A stretch of DNA of 64,000 nucleotides from Nitratidesulfovibrio termitidis HI1 (GCF_000504305.1 NZ_KI632512.1:3722404-3786403); one strand, 5' to 3'. Positions 1 to 9,137 are shown, counted from the stretch's first letter. Program-made: numbers and translations. The notes: a model not told the origin generated them from the letters alone.

Positions 1-45
1 AGCTTGCGAGCCCTACGGACATCGTGCGCAACGAGGTCAAACTTC

Positions 46-198
46 GCCTGCCATGGCTTTGCTGTCCTTATCCGTAGGGTTCGCTTCGCTCACCAACGGC
101 TAAGGCTCGGTCAAATACGAGAAGAGCGCGCTGCGGTCCTCATCCGTAAGATTCGCTTCGCTCACCTAACGGCTGAGGCATATTCCCTCATGGCAGGC
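46..198. repeat. Composite inverted-repeat element A with two hairpin copies
   Basis: A perfect 10-bp inverted repeat (46-55 and 189-198) encloses two copies of a short imperfect hairpin, at 70-101 and 142-174, each beginning ATCCGTA and ending AACGGCT. The hairpin arms extend outward as CCTT/AAGG in the first copy and CCTC/GAGG in the second, so the outer pairing is kept although the bases differ. The rest of 1-450 shows no convincing gene. Related elements occur elsewhere in this window (1713-1902, 35890-36105, 45761-45961). Confidence 0.7.
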
Positions 199-450
199 TT
201 GTTTTCCTTGCCAACGAACGAAAATCCTAATTTAGAGACAGCCCTTGGCCGCGCCAGGCGTCACAGCGTGGAATTGTGGCTCAGCAGTTAGCTTTGGTCC
301 GGTGCCGGACCGAGCGCCAGTGCGACGCTATTTGACAGGCGGAACGTCCCGTGTTGTGAGGAATGCGTGACCGGAGTGATTCGGTCCGCAATTCCGCCCG
401 GCCCCGTGCCGGGCGCGGCATCCTTACGACATTCAAGGGAGGGGCACCGC

Positions 451-885
451 ATGGGCATCGTACGTGCCGTCTGCATCAGCGAGCGGAAAGGCGAGCGCAA
501 GCGGGTGGTGGATTTCATCACCCTGCGCGAGGACTACGGCGTGGAAGAAGACGTCCACGCGGGCAGCGGCAGGCAGGTCAGCCTGCTGGCCGTGGAAAGC
601 GTGGACATCATGCGCCCGCGCATGCCGGAACTGGCCGCGGGTGACTTTGCGGAAAACATCCTGGTGGAAGGGTTGCCCCTTACCCGCTGCAAGGTGGGCG
701 ACAGGCTCACCGCCGGGCCGGGCATCCTTCTGGAAATCACCCAGATCGGCAAGACCTGCCATTCCAAGTGCAACATCCACAAGACCGTGGGCTTCTGCAT
801 CATGCCCACCGAAGGGGTGTTCGCAAAGGTGCTGCGCGGCGGCGCGCTGCGCGCCGGGGATGCCATCGACATGACGGAAGGGTAG
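451..885 (+). CDS. Stand-alone MOSC domain protein
   Basis: The 144-residue product is essentially one MOSC (molybdenum cofactor sulfurase C-terminal) domain. The family binds molybdenum cofactor or carries sulfur to it. The domain can be recognised from the N-terminal MGIVRAVCIS strand, the SLLAVES and FAENILVEG segments, and the cysteine-bearing GKTCHSKC stretch near residue 110, where the family places its conserved Cys. An in-frame ATG lies at 367, but 451 is preferred because a GGGAGGGG ribosome site lies just before it. It is cytoplasmic, with no signal peptide. No molybdenum-cofactor synthesis genes lie beside it, so the exact substrate is unknown. Confidence 0.85.
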   Translation: MGIVRAVCISERKGERKRVVDFITLREDYGVEEDVHAGSGRQVSLLAVESVDIMRPRMPELAAGDFAENILVEGLPLTRCKVGDRLTAGPGILLEITQIGKTCHSKCNIHKTVGFCIMPTEGVFAKVLRGGALRAGDAIDMTEG

Positions 886-957
886 CCTGCGTGCGGACAC
901 CCGCCGCCGGATGACATCCCGCCGTAACCCTCAATCCCCCCGCCCCCAGGGAGTCTC

Positions 958-1641
958 ATGACGCTGCAACTGGCCGTGCTGGCCTCCGGCAACGGGTCGA
1001 ACCTGCAAGCCATTCTGGACCGTATCGCCAGCGGCGCGCTGGATGCCAGGGTGTGCCTTGTGCTGTGCAACAAGCCAGAGGCCCGCGCTCTGGAGCGTGC
1101 CCGCGCGGCGGGTGTTGCGCACATGGCTCTTTCCCCGGCGGACCATCCAGACCGGGTGGCCTTTGATGCGGCCATGGTGGCGGCCATCAGGGCGCACGGC
1201 GCGGATACCGTGGCGCTGGCCGGGTACATGCGGCTGCTCACGCCGGGGTTTCTGGCCGCGTTCGCGGGGCGGGTGGTGAACATCCACCCCGCGCTGCTGC
1301 CGAGCTTTCCGGGCTTGCGCGGTGCGGCGGATGCGCAGGCGTATGGGGTGACCCTGGCGGGGTGTACCGTGCATTTCGTGGACGAGCAGATGGACCATGG
1401 CTCGGTCATCGTGCAGGCGGCGGTGCCGGTGAACGCGGGTGAGCCGCTGGATGACCTGAAGGCACGAATTCACGCCATGGAGCATCGCGTCTACCCGCAG
1501 GCCTTGCAGTGGCTGGCCGAGGGGCGGTTGCGCGTGGAGGGGCGGGTGGTGCGGGTATTGCCTCGAAGGGATGGTGGCGTTTTGCAAGGCATCCCCGATG
1601 GCCCGTGGCTGGTGTGGCCGCCGCTGGAACAGGGATTTTAG
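958..1641 (+). CDS. purN: Phosphoribosylglycinamide formyltransferase
   Basis: This enzyme carries out the third step of purine synthesis, moving a formyl group from 10-formyltetrahydrofolate onto glycinamide ribonucleotide. The N-terminal VLASGNGSNLQ loop binds the substrate phosphate. Residues around 105-115 read NIHPALLPSFPG, which supplies the catalytic Asn and His, and the later HFVDEQMDHG supplies the conserved Asp region. At 227 residues it is slightly longer than E. coli PurN, with a C-terminal tail ending LVWPPLEQGF. A GGGAG site lies just ahead of the ATG. It follows the MOSC gene by about 70 bp. purC lies far away in the window, so purine genes are scattered here. Confidence 0.95.
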   Translation: MTLQLAVLASGNGSNLQAILDRIASGALDARVCLVLCNKPEARALERARAAGVAHMALSPADHPDRVAFDAAMVAAIRAHGADTVALAGYMRLLTPGFLAAFAGRVVNIHPALLPSFPGLRGAADAQAYGVTLAGCTVHFVDEQMDHGSVIVQAAVPVNAGEPLDDLKARIHAMEHRVYPQALQWLAEGRLRVEGRVVRVLPRRDGGVLQGIPDGPWLVWPPLEQGF

Positions 1642-1712
1642 ATGGGCCTGATGTCGCTTTGCTTGCGGTAGCGCGTACACGCTGCCGGCAGAATCCGAGC
1701 TCTGCTGTCGCT

Positions 1713-1902
1713 ATCCGTAAGGTTCGCGCTCTGCGCTCACCTAACGGCTACCGCTCTTTTGCCGCCGGGCGGCGTTGAATTGGCGTTTTTGATGCTCACG
1801 TACAAAAGTACAGCTCTGCTTTCGCCCGCTGTAAGACTCGCGCTTCGCGCTTGCCTAACAGCGGGCGATCTGCGCTCAAAAACGCCAATTCGCCTTGCCC
1901 GG
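1713..1902. repeat. Composite inverted-repeat element B
   Basis: This is the spacer after purN. It holds a hairpin copy at 1713-1749 (ATCCGTA ... AACGGCT), then a perfect 16-bp inverted repeat (1777-1792 and 1876-1891) built on GGCGTTTTTG and its complement. Nested inside is a second hairpin at 1824-1866 with 9-bp arms GCCCGCTGT/ACAGCGGGC and the same unpaired A opposite A just inside the arms. A short GTAC-AAAA-GTAC hairpin lies between. The runs of T and A in the arms could also give bidirectional termination. I see no gene between 1642 and 2104. Confidence 0.7.
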
Positions 1903-2104
1903 TCGACAAAACCCGTAATTCTTCGCATCGTGTCCGCACCAGCCATCCGCGCCGGAAAGACCGGCGCGGAGTATAAGGAAGAAAGGCAGGCCCACGACAA
2001 CCGTTGAAGTGGACTTTCCTTTGTTCCTGATGGAGTTCCGGTGGATCATACTGGCTGTGGTTTTCGTTGAGCGGCCTGTCCTTCAACCCCCTCCCTTCCC
2101 CGTC

Positions 2105-2716
2105 ATGCTCTACAATCTCGTTGCCCTGTTCGGCCTGTGCATGGTGGGCCGCATGAGTCCCGGCCCGGACATGATGCTGCTGGTGCGCCACGGCGCGGGC
2201 GGCCCCACGCGCGCGGCCTATGCCTGCGTGCTGGGCATTTGCTTGGGGCTCACCTTTCACGTGACCTGGGCGGTGCTGGGCACCGGGCTGTTGCAGAACA
2301 GCCCACGCGCGTTCCAGGCGGTGCAGTTGGCCGGGGCCGCGTATCTGGCGTGGGTGGGGTGGAAGGCCCTGCGGGCGCGGGCCGACGACGGGGGCGAGGG
2401 GGCAGCGCCGCCTACCCTGCGCGAGGGCTTTCGTGACGGGCTGTTCTGCAACCTGCTGAACCCCAAGGTAACGTTGTTCATCCTTTCGGTGTTCACGCAG
2501 TTCGTGGCCCCCGGCACGCCCACGGGCGAGCGGGTGGCCTACGGAGCGGTCATCGTGCTGGAGGCGCTGGTGGGCTGGACCATCTTCGTGCGCTTTCTGG
2601 ATACCGCGCCCATGCGCCGCTTCTACGAGCGGCACGGCCTGCATCTGGTGCGGCTGACCGGCGCGCTGCTGCTGTTGCTGGCGGGATGGAGCGTGGTGTC
2701 CTTCTTGCGCGGGTAG
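2105..2716 (+). CDS. LysE/RhtB-family amino acid exporter
   Basis: A 203-residue inner-membrane protein of the LysE/RhtB efflux family, which exports amino acids such as homoserine, threonine or lysine. The SPGPDMM motif at about residues 15-21 is diagnostic, and five to six hydrophobic spans follow. An in-frame ATG 96 bases upstream (2009) would add 32 residues that no family member has, so the internal ATG at 2105, which begins MLYNLVALFG, is preferred. The real substrate cannot be read from sequence. It is convergent with the sensor kinase gene; the 105-bp gap between them carries a perfect 14-bp tandem duplication at 2752-2779. Confidence 0.85.
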   Translation: MLYNLVALFGLCMVGRMSPGPDMMLLVRHGAGGPTRAAYACVLGICLGLTFHVTWAVLGTGLLQNSPRAFQAVQLAGAAYLAWVGWKALRARADDGGEGAAPPTLREGFRDGLFCNLLNPKVTLFILSVFTQFVAPGTPTGERVAYGAVIVLEALVGWTIFVRFLDTAPMRRFYERHGLHLVRLTGALLLLLAGWSVVSFLRG

Positions 2717-2821
2717 CGGCTGCCGCCGGATGACCCTGTGGACCGTGCCCCGTCGTCCGCTGCCGGTCGTCCGCTGCCGGTCGGGCGTGCCTCGCCCGAA
2801 ATCCATGCCCGGCGTTGGCCG

Positions 2822-5323
2822 CTACAACGGGCAGCCGGGATGGCCACGCGGCACTTCGGGCGCCTGGCTGCTGCCGGGCAGGGGCAGGCGCAGCGTGAAG
2901 GTGGTGCCCCGCCCCGGTTCCGAGGCCACGTCAAAGCAGCCCGCATGGTTGCGGGTGACGATGAAGTAGGACACCGACAGGCCAAGCCCCGTGCCCACGC
3001 CCACCTCCTTGGTGGTGAAGAACGGCTCGAACACCCGCCGCCGCACGTCTTCCGGCATGCCGGTGCCGTTGTCCTGCACGTCGATGCGCATCCATGTGCC
3101 TTCGCGTCGGGTGCGCAGCACGATGCGCGGCTCGTCCCTTCCGGGGCCACCATGCAAGGCGGACGGTACGGCCGGTGCGGATGGGGCCGCATCATCTGCC
3201 CCTTCTCCTTCCGCGTGGGTCCCGTCCCTGTGCGTGTCGTCTGGCCGCACATCGTTTGGTCGCATATCGCCTGGCCGCATGTTCCCCGGCCGTGCCGCAA
3301 TGGCCTGGGCCGCGTTGCGCAGCAGGTTCAGCAGCACCTGGGCTATTTCCTGCTCGGAGCAGACCACCGGCGGCAGCTCCGCAGCGTAGTCGCGCACGAT
3401 GGCGATGTTGCGGAAATCGTAGCGCTTCTTCAGGTCGTAGTCGCTGGCGGCAATGTCCAGCGTGCGGTCCAGCAGGGCGTGCAGGTCTATCGTGGTGCGG
3501 CGCGCCCCGCTGTTGCGGCTGAATTCCAGCATGTTGGTGATGATGTTGGCGGCCCGGCAACCCGCTTCGCGGATGCTGTCCAGAAATTCCAGCACCCGCC
3601 GTTCCGCTAGGTAGGCGCGGATCACCGGCAGCGGGCAGCCCAGGCGTTCCGCCACCTGTTCGTTGGCGGGCAGCCCGTCGGCCAGCCGTCGCTGGATGTT
3701 CTGCGCCCCTTGCAGGATGGCCCCCAGGGGGTTGTTGATCTCGTGGGCCATGCCCGCCGCCAGCCCGCCCACGGACAGCATCTTTTCCGACTGCACCAGC
3801 ACCTCTTCCATGCGCACCCGGTCGGTTACGTCGTCGATGCGCAGCACGCCCCCGTCCCCTTCCGGGGCGCCGGTCATGCCGCTGCCCATGGGGTACAGCG
3901 AAACGTCTTCGTAGCGGTAATGGCCCCCGATCAGGGTGACCATCCGCTCGCGGTCCACCGGGGTGCGGCGGGCCATGGCGGTCGCCAGCCGTGCGGCGGT
4001 GTCGGCATGGTCGGGCAGCAGTTCGGCCAGCGCGGCGCCCGACGGGGTCACGACATGCCCGGTGCGGCGCAGTGCCGCCGGGTTCATGCGCACCACCCGG
4101 CAATGTCCGTCCAGGGCGATGATGGCCGAGGGCATGGCGTCCATCATCTGTTGCACGTAGGCGCGGGTGCGGCGCAACGCTGCCTCGCGCTGGCGCACCG
4201 TGGCCGCCATGTCGCGAAATTCGCGGTCCATGTCGGCCAGTTCGGCCAGCCGTTCCCCGCCTGAAGGCGGCAGATCGTAGCTGCCGCCCGAAACCAGGCG
4301 GATGGACTGGCAGAACCCGGCCAGGGGCCGGGCAATGGTCCACTCCAGTTCGGCCAGCAGCGATACGGCGAACACGGTCAGCAGCACCGTGAGCAGCAGC
4401 AGGAAGATGATCATCTCGCTGGCCACCTCGGACAGCACGGCTCCCTGGCGCTTCAGGGTGACGATGGTCCAGTCGGGCCCGGCCACAATGGCGGTGCAGG
4501 CAAACCAGGTTTCGTCGCCGTAGCGCACGCGCTGCACGGTGGATTCGGCGCTGCGCGTCCCCTCGCCGTTGGGTTTGAAGAAGGGCAGGTGCCCGATGTT
4601 TTCCTGGCGCTGCACGCGGGTCAGGTCGGGGTGGGCGATGAGGTTGCCGTAGGCGTCGGCCAGCAGCACCGCGTTGTCGTCGCCCGGCAGCAGTTCCAGC
4701 ACGTGCTCCTGCAGCGTGTTCAGCCGCAGGGCGCCCACCAGTTGCCCGCCGCCTTCGATGGCCTCGCTGATGTACACCACCACCTCGCCGGTGTCCGGCA
4801 GGGGGGCGGGGCTGCCCAGCAGATAGCCGCGCCTGTCCCCGCCCGGGCCCTGCGGGTCGCGCAGCACGGGAAAGTCCACCATGATCGGGCCGTCCGGCAG
4901 TGAAAACACCACCCGATGCGCGTTGTCCAGCAGCATGATGCGCGCGAAATGCTGGCGCAGCGAGCGCCTGCGGCCCAGTTCCTCCGCCACGCGGGCGGGC
5001 GAGGGCGAGGCGGGCAGGGCCGAGGCCAGCCGGGCCAGCGACAGGGCGGCGTTGTCCACGTGCTCTTCAAGGTAGCGGGCCAGGGTGGCCGTCAGCAGTG
5101 CGCTTTGCCGTTCGAAGTCGGCCTTGCGCCCAAGGTAGGTGAAGGTGCCCGCGAAAGCCAGGATGCACAGGCCCAGCAGCATCAGCCATATCAGCAGGCG
5201 GGTGTGCAGCAGGCGGCGCAGCGAGCGCGGCGCGCGGACGGGGGCAGAACCGTGTTCCAGACCGTGTTCCGGGCTGCCGGGGGCGCGGGATTGCCCGTCT
5301 GGGGATGTCGGGGTTGCGTTCAT
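2822..5323 (-). CDS. Membrane sensor histidine kinase (Cache-like, HAMP, PAS)
   Basis: An 833-residue sensor kinase. Order: cytoplasmic tail; transmembrane helix near 42-64; a periplasmic domain of about 240 residues of dCache type; second helix near 306-328; HAMP; PAS near 395-500; HisKA with the phospho-acceptor H527 in AGMAHEINNPLG; and an ATPase domain ending with DNGTGMP and GTGLGLS. A low-complexity insertion of short Asn/Asp/Arg/His-rich repeats lies within the ATPase region. Its start overlaps the stop of the upstream binding-protein gene (ATGA), so the two were probably built as a pair in which the binding protein delivers ligand to the periplasmic sensor. No response regulator gene is adjacent. 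Confidence 0.9.
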   Translation of the reverse strand: MNATPTSPDGQSRAPGSPEHGLEHGSAPVRAPRSLRRLLHTRLLIWLMLLGLCILAFAGTFTYLGRKADFERQSALLTATLARYLEEHVDNAALSLARLASALPASPSPARVAEELGRRRSLRQHFARIMLLDNAHRVVFSLPDGPIMVDFPVLRDPQGPGGDRRGYLLGSPAPLPDTGEVVVYISEAIEGGGQLVGALRLNTLQEHVLELLPGDDNAVLLADAYGNLIAHPDLTRVQRQENIGHLPFFKPNGEGTRSAESTVQRVRYGDETWFACTAIVAGPDWTIVTLKRQGAVLSEVASEMIIFLLLLTVLLTVFAVSLLAELEWTIARPLAGFCQSIRLVSGGSYDLPPSGGERLAELADMDREFRDMAATVRQREAALRRTRAYVQQMMDAMPSAIIALDGHCRVVRMNPAALRRTGHVVTPSGAALAELLPDHADTAARLATAMARRTPVDRERMVTLIGGHYRYEDVSLYPMGSGMTGAPEGDGGVLRIDDVTDRVRMEEVLVQSEKMLSVGGLAAGMAHEINNPLGAILQGAQNIQRRLADGLPANEQVAERLGCPLPVIRAYLAERRVLEFLDSIREAGCRAANIITNMLEFSRNSGARRTTIDLHALLDRTLDIAASDYDLKKRYDFRNIAIVRDYAAELPPVVCSEQEIAQVLLNLLRNAAQAIAARPGNMRPGDMRPNDVRPDDTHRDGTHAEGEGADDAAPSAPAVPSALHGGPGRDEPRIVLRTRREGTWMRIDVQDNGTGMPEDVRRRVFEPFFTTKEVGVGTGLGLSVSYFIVTRNHAGCFDVASEPGRGTTFTLRLPLPGSSQAPEVPRGHPGCPL

Positions 5324-6581
5324 TGCAGTGTCGCGAATTCGCCGTCGCGGATGGTCAGGATGAAGGAGCGGCGGTGCACGTCGCCGTACCGGTCGAGGCT
5401 GATGGGGCCAAGCACGCCGGTAAGGTTGCGGACTTCCGGAAGGGTTTTGCGCAGCCTGGCCGGGTCGCCTCCGGCGCGTGCCAGGGCCTCGCCCAGAACC
5501 ATCACCGCCTCGTAGGCGAAGGCCGCCGCGAAGTTGGGTACCCAGCCGAAGCGCGCCGCGTAGGCGGCGTGGAAGTTGCGGAAGGCGTCGTCGTCAAGGT
5601 CGGCGGCGTAGGCGTGGGCAAAGACGATGCCCTCCACGTCGCGGCCGCCCGCCAGGATCAGTTCGCGGGTGTAGCCCCAGGAGGAACTGTACAGCGTGGG
5701 AAAGAATCCGTCGCGGTGGAAGGCCTGGGCGGCCATGGCCACGTCGCGCGCCGGGCACACCAGCAACACGCCGGATGCGGCCGATTGCCGGGCGTGGCGG
5801 AGCGCCTGGGCGAATTCCTGCCGGTCGGCGGTGGCGTATGGCAGGTCGGCGGCCACGGTGCCTCCCAGTTCGCGGAACCGGGTGGCGAACGCCTCGGCGA
5901 AGGGGGAGGAGAAGGGGGCGTTGGCGGTCTCGTGCACAATGGCCACCTCGCGCAGGCCCGTGGCGTAGGCATGCGCGGCAAGCGCCGTGGCCCAGGTGGT
6001 GTTGACCGGGATGACGCGGAAGAAGCCGTCCTCCCTGCCTTCCAGTTCGGGGCGCTGGTGGTGGGAGAGATCAGCGGCACCCCGGCGGCTTCCCACAGGG
6101 GCAGGGTCGCCACGGTCTGGCCGCTGGTCATGTGCCCCACTCCCACCTGCACCTTGCGGGCAAGCAGCCGGGTGACCGCCGCGCGGGCTTCTTCGGGGGT
6201 CGCGCCGTCATGTTCGGCCACCAGTTCAAGGCGGCGGCCAGCCACCCCACCGGCGGCGTTCAGGTGCTCGATGGCCAGTTGCGCGCCGTTGCGCCCCTGT
6301 ACGCCAAGGTCGGAGTTGAGCCCTTCGAGCTGCCCGACAAAGCCGATGCGCACTGTGGCCGGTTCGCGCGGCAGGATCAGGACGACCGCCAGGACCACGC
6401 CGACAACGATTACGGCGGCCATGGCGGTCATGGTGACATGACGGGAATGCCACGGGGTGCGGCCCGGTTGGGCGCCCCGGTTCGGGCCACTCTTGTGGGC
6501 CAGGATATGCCCCTGGTCAGGAGTACACCCTTGGTCCGGGGTATTCCCCTGGGCAGTGGCGTCGTGGTCTGGTTGCGCCAT
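5320..6581 (-). pseudogene. Leu/Ile/Val-type periplasmic binding protein, frameshifted
   Basis: Two overlapping reading frames together give one complete type-1 periplasmic binding protein. The first (from 6581) has an N-terminal membrane anchor, then VRIGFVGQLEG and the domain up to ISPTTSAP. The second continues with ELEGREDGFFRVIPVN and runs to the stop at 5320. The switch falls near plus-strand bases 6049-6052, a run of four G; one extra base there would restore a single frame. This may be a real loss of function or a sequencing slip. The N-terminal hydrophobic segment lacks a clear cleavage site, suggesting a tethered receptor. The gene is co-directional and overlapping with the sensor kinase that follows. 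Confidence 0.8.
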
Positions 6582-6807
6582 GTGACCTCTCGCTATGGGG
6601 CCGATGCGTCAGAATCCTATAGCGGGCAGGGGTGAAAGTCCATCGGCTGCCGATAAGCGACCGGCAAGGGCGACCGGGACGGACGATGGCGTGGGCCGCG
6701 TCCTTCACCGTTGCTGTGGACGCCCCGGGCGGGCTCTGGCACCATGAAACCGCGCGGTCACCGCCGGGCGGCATGGTGCCGCCACCGGGCCGCGCAAGGG
6801 AGCCCCC

Positions 6808-7512
6808 ATGCCCGCGCCCCATGACCCCGCGGATTCGACTCGCGTGAAAGATGCGGTTGGTGCCGATTCCGGCGAGTTCCGGCTGGAACTGTCCGCCGAC
6901 GAACGCGCGTGGCTGCTCGATCTGGCCCGCTGGGCCGTGCTGCACAGGCTGGCCGAATCCGGGCCCATGCCGGACGGAGACACGTCGGACGCGACGTTGG
7001 GGGACAGGGGCGGGATGGCGGACGGTCCGGCTGCCTCCGAGGTGCCCGCGCCGCCTCCCGGCGTGCTGCACCGCTCCCTGGGGGCCTTCGTCACCTTCAA
7101 GAAGGACGGTCACCTGCGCGGCTGCATCGGCTCCATGGTGGGCGACGGGCCGCTGTACCTCACCGTGGCCCGCATGGCCCGTGCGGCGGCCTTCGAAGAC
7201 CCGCGTTTTCCGCCGGTGACGGCAGCCGAGGCGTCCGCACTGGAATTGGACATCTCCGTGCTCGGCCCGCTCACCCGCTGTCCGGAACCGTCCCTGGTGC
7301 GGGTGGGGCGGCATGGGCTGCTGGTGCGCCAGGGCTACCGTTCCGGGGTGCTGCTGCCGCAGGTGCCGGTGGAGTGGGGCTGGGACCGCGAGACCTTTCT
7401 GGCCCAGACCTGCCGCAAGGCGGGGCTGCCGTCCGGCGCATGGCGGAATGCGTGGAAGGACGGGTATACCGAACTGTACTGGTTCGAGGCCGAGGTGTTC
7501 GGCGACCTGTAA
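6808..7512 (+). CDS. amrA: AMMECR1-domain protein (AmmeMemoRadiSam system A)
   Basis: A 234-residue protein whose core is an AMMECR1 domain. The signature LRGCIGS lies at about residues 104-110, and RFPPVT and LDISVL follow at the usual places. In many bacteria and archaea it is encoded with a Memo-like protein (AmrB) and a radical SAM protein (AmrS), giving the AmmeMemoRadiSam system, whose chemistry is unsettled. Neither partner lies in this window. An insertion of about 40 residues rich in Asp, Gly and Pro separates the first helix from the core. The GGGAG site five bases before the ATG supports the start. Confidence 0.88.
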   Translation: MPAPHDPADSTRVKDAVGADSGEFRLELSADERAWLLDLARWAVLHRLAESGPMPDGDTSDATLGDRGGMADGPAASEVPAPPPGVLHRSLGAFVTFKKDGHLRGCIGSMVGDGPLYLTVARMARAAAFEDPRFPPVTAAEASALELDISVLGPLTRCPEPSLVRVGRHGLLVRQGYRSGVLLPQVPVEWGWDRETFLAQTCRKAGLPSGAWRNAWKDGYTELYWFEAEVFGDL

Positions 7513-7628
7513 CCCGGTCTGCCGTTCCGTACATCCCACCTTGCCGTTCCCTGTCGGGGGTTTTCCGCCGCCACGGTCCGTTCTGCCGTTTCCGGCGGAC
7601 ACTCCGGTCGCGCGCGTGTCCGGCCGCA

Positions 7629-7760
7629 ACTGGCCGTGACCTGCCCGCAACTGGCCGCGACCTGCCCGCAACTGGTCGCGACTGGTTACAATCGGCCGCG
7701 ACCGGCCACGACCGGTCGCAACCGGTCGCAACCGGTCGCAACTGGCCGCAACTGGCCGCA
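7629..7760. repeat. 10-bp tandem repeat array ahead of MFS gene
   Basis: Thirteen degenerate units follow each other without gaps. The last nine (7671-7760) are exactly 10 bp, with consensus ACYGGYCGCR; the earlier four alternate 10 and 11 bp. The array fills much of the 400-bp spacer between the AMMECR1 gene and the MFS transporter. There are no spacers, so it is not CRISPR. Nothing else was recognised in 7513-7912. Confidence 0.85.
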
Positions 7761-7912
7761 GGCCCACGCTCACCTCGTTGACAGTGCGCACGCGCGGGCG
7801 TAGGGCACGCCTTCCGGCATCTGCCCGTGCGCGGGTTTCCGACCCGCTCCATGCACCCCTTCCCGTCCCCATCCGGCGCGGCGTTTACCGCGTGCGCCCG
7901 CAGGAGTCTTGC

Positions 7913-9079
7913 GTGCAGCGCATTCCCGATCTGCCGACAATTCCCAACCGGCCCATGTACATATTCCTGCTGGTGCTCACCGTGGCCAACGCCGTGGGGT
8001 ACCAGGGGTGGAGCACGCTCTACACCAACTTCGCCGTGCACGAGGCGGGGCTTACCGGCGTGCAGAACGGCCTTGTGCAGTCGCTGCGCGAGGTGCCGGG
8101 CCTGCTGTCCATCGGGGTCATCCTGCTGTTGCTGGTGCTGCGCGAACACCGCCTGGCCGCGCTTTCGGTGGTCATGCTGGGCGCGGGCGTGCTGGCGGCA
8201 GGGTTCTTTCCGACGTTCGGGGGCATCGTGTTCACCACCATGCTCATGTCCTTCGGGTTCCACTACTTCGAGACCACCAATCAGTCGCTGATCCTGCAAT
8301 ACTTCGACGTGCGCACCGCGCCGCTGATCATCGGGCGGCTGCGGGGGCTCAATGCCGGAGGCAACCTGGCCATCGGCGCGGTGATCTTTCTGGCCGCCGG
8401 GGTGCTGCCCTTTTCCGGCCTGTTCGCCATCTCGGGCGGGCTGGCGGTGCTGGCCGGGCTGTGGGCGCTGACGCAGGATCCGCGCGCCCAGGGGCTGCCG
8501 GTGCAGCGGCGGGGCATGGTCATGCGCAAACGCTACTGGCTGTTCTACCTGCTCACCTTGCTGGGCGGGGCGCGGCGGCAGATATTCATCGTGTTTTCGG
8601 CCTTTCTGCTGGTGGAGCGGTTCGAATTCGGCGTGCGCGAGATGACGCTGTTCTTCATGCTGAACAACGCGGTGAACTGGTTCCTGAATCCGCTCATCGG
8701 CAAGGCCATCAACGCCGTGGGCGAGCGCAGGCTGCTGGTGATGGAATGCCTGTCGCTGGCGGGCATCTGCCTGGCCTACACCGTGGTGGAAGACCGCTGG
8801 CTGGTGGGGGTGCTGTACGTCATGGACCAGATATTCTTCAACTTCATCGTGGCCGTGCGCACCTACTTCCAGAAGATAGCCGACCCGGCGGACATTGCGC
8901 CCAGCATGGCCGTGAGCGTGGCGGTGAACCACGTGGCGGCGGTGGTGGTGCCCGTCGTGGGCGGCATGTTGTGGATGATGGACTTTCGCATTCCGTTTTA
9001 TCTGGGGGCCGCGCTGGCGGGGTGTTCACTGGTGGCGACACTGTTCATGCGGGTTCCCGTGCGGGGCGCGTCTTGCTAA
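7913..9079 (+). CDS. Major facilitator superfamily transporter
   Basis: A 388-residue integral membrane protein with about twelve hydrophobic spans, read as an MFS secondary transporter. Substrate cannot be told. The open frame reaches back to 7778, but the first 45 residues are basic and low in hydrophobicity. The GTG at 7913, six bases after an AGGAG site, begins the hydrophobic N-terminus (VQRIPDLPTIPNRPMYIFLL) and is the better start. There is a characteristic basic loop near residues 195-210 between the two six-helix halves. It lies just downstream of a 10-bp repeat array and is followed after 58 bp by the secreted-protein gene. Confidence 0.85.
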   Translation: MQRIPDLPTIPNRPMYIFLLVLTVANAVGYQGWSTLYTNFAVHEAGLTGVQNGLVQSLREVPGLLSIGVILLLLVLREHRLAALSVVMLGAGVLAAGFFPTFGGIVFTTMLMSFGFHYFETTNQSLILQYFDVRTAPLIIGRLRGLNAGGNLAIGAVIFLAAGVLPFSGLFAISGGLAVLAGLWALTQDPRAQGLPVQRRGMVMRKRYWLFYLLTLLGGARRQIFIVFSAFLLVERFEFGVREMTLFFMLNNAVNWFLNPLIGKAINAVGERRLLVMECLSLAGICLAYTVVEDRWLVGVLYVMDQIFFNFIVAVRTYFQKIADPADIAPSMAVSVAVNHVAAVVVPVVGGMLWMMDFRIPFYLGAALAGCSLVATLFMRVPVRGASC

Positions 9080-9137
9080 ATGGTCCGGCAGCGACTACCC
9101 TTGTGGGACGATCCGTGAACCGCAAGGAGGTTGTGTC

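Noticed and set aside
70-101. Integron attC sites, because the hairpins contain ACCTAAC (RYYYAAC) and a near-GTTRRRY arm
   Set aside because: The order of the two motifs is reversed relative to attC, the GTTRRRY arm has a mismatch at a required T, and no cassette genes are present.
4-291. A 95-codon open frame at the window start
   Set aside because: It translates the repeat element, including both hairpin copies, and has no ribosome site or recognisable protein character.
7629-7760. CRISPR array
   Set aside because: Units are 10 bp, contiguous and degenerate with no spacers; no cas genes are seen. The same holds for the other arrays.
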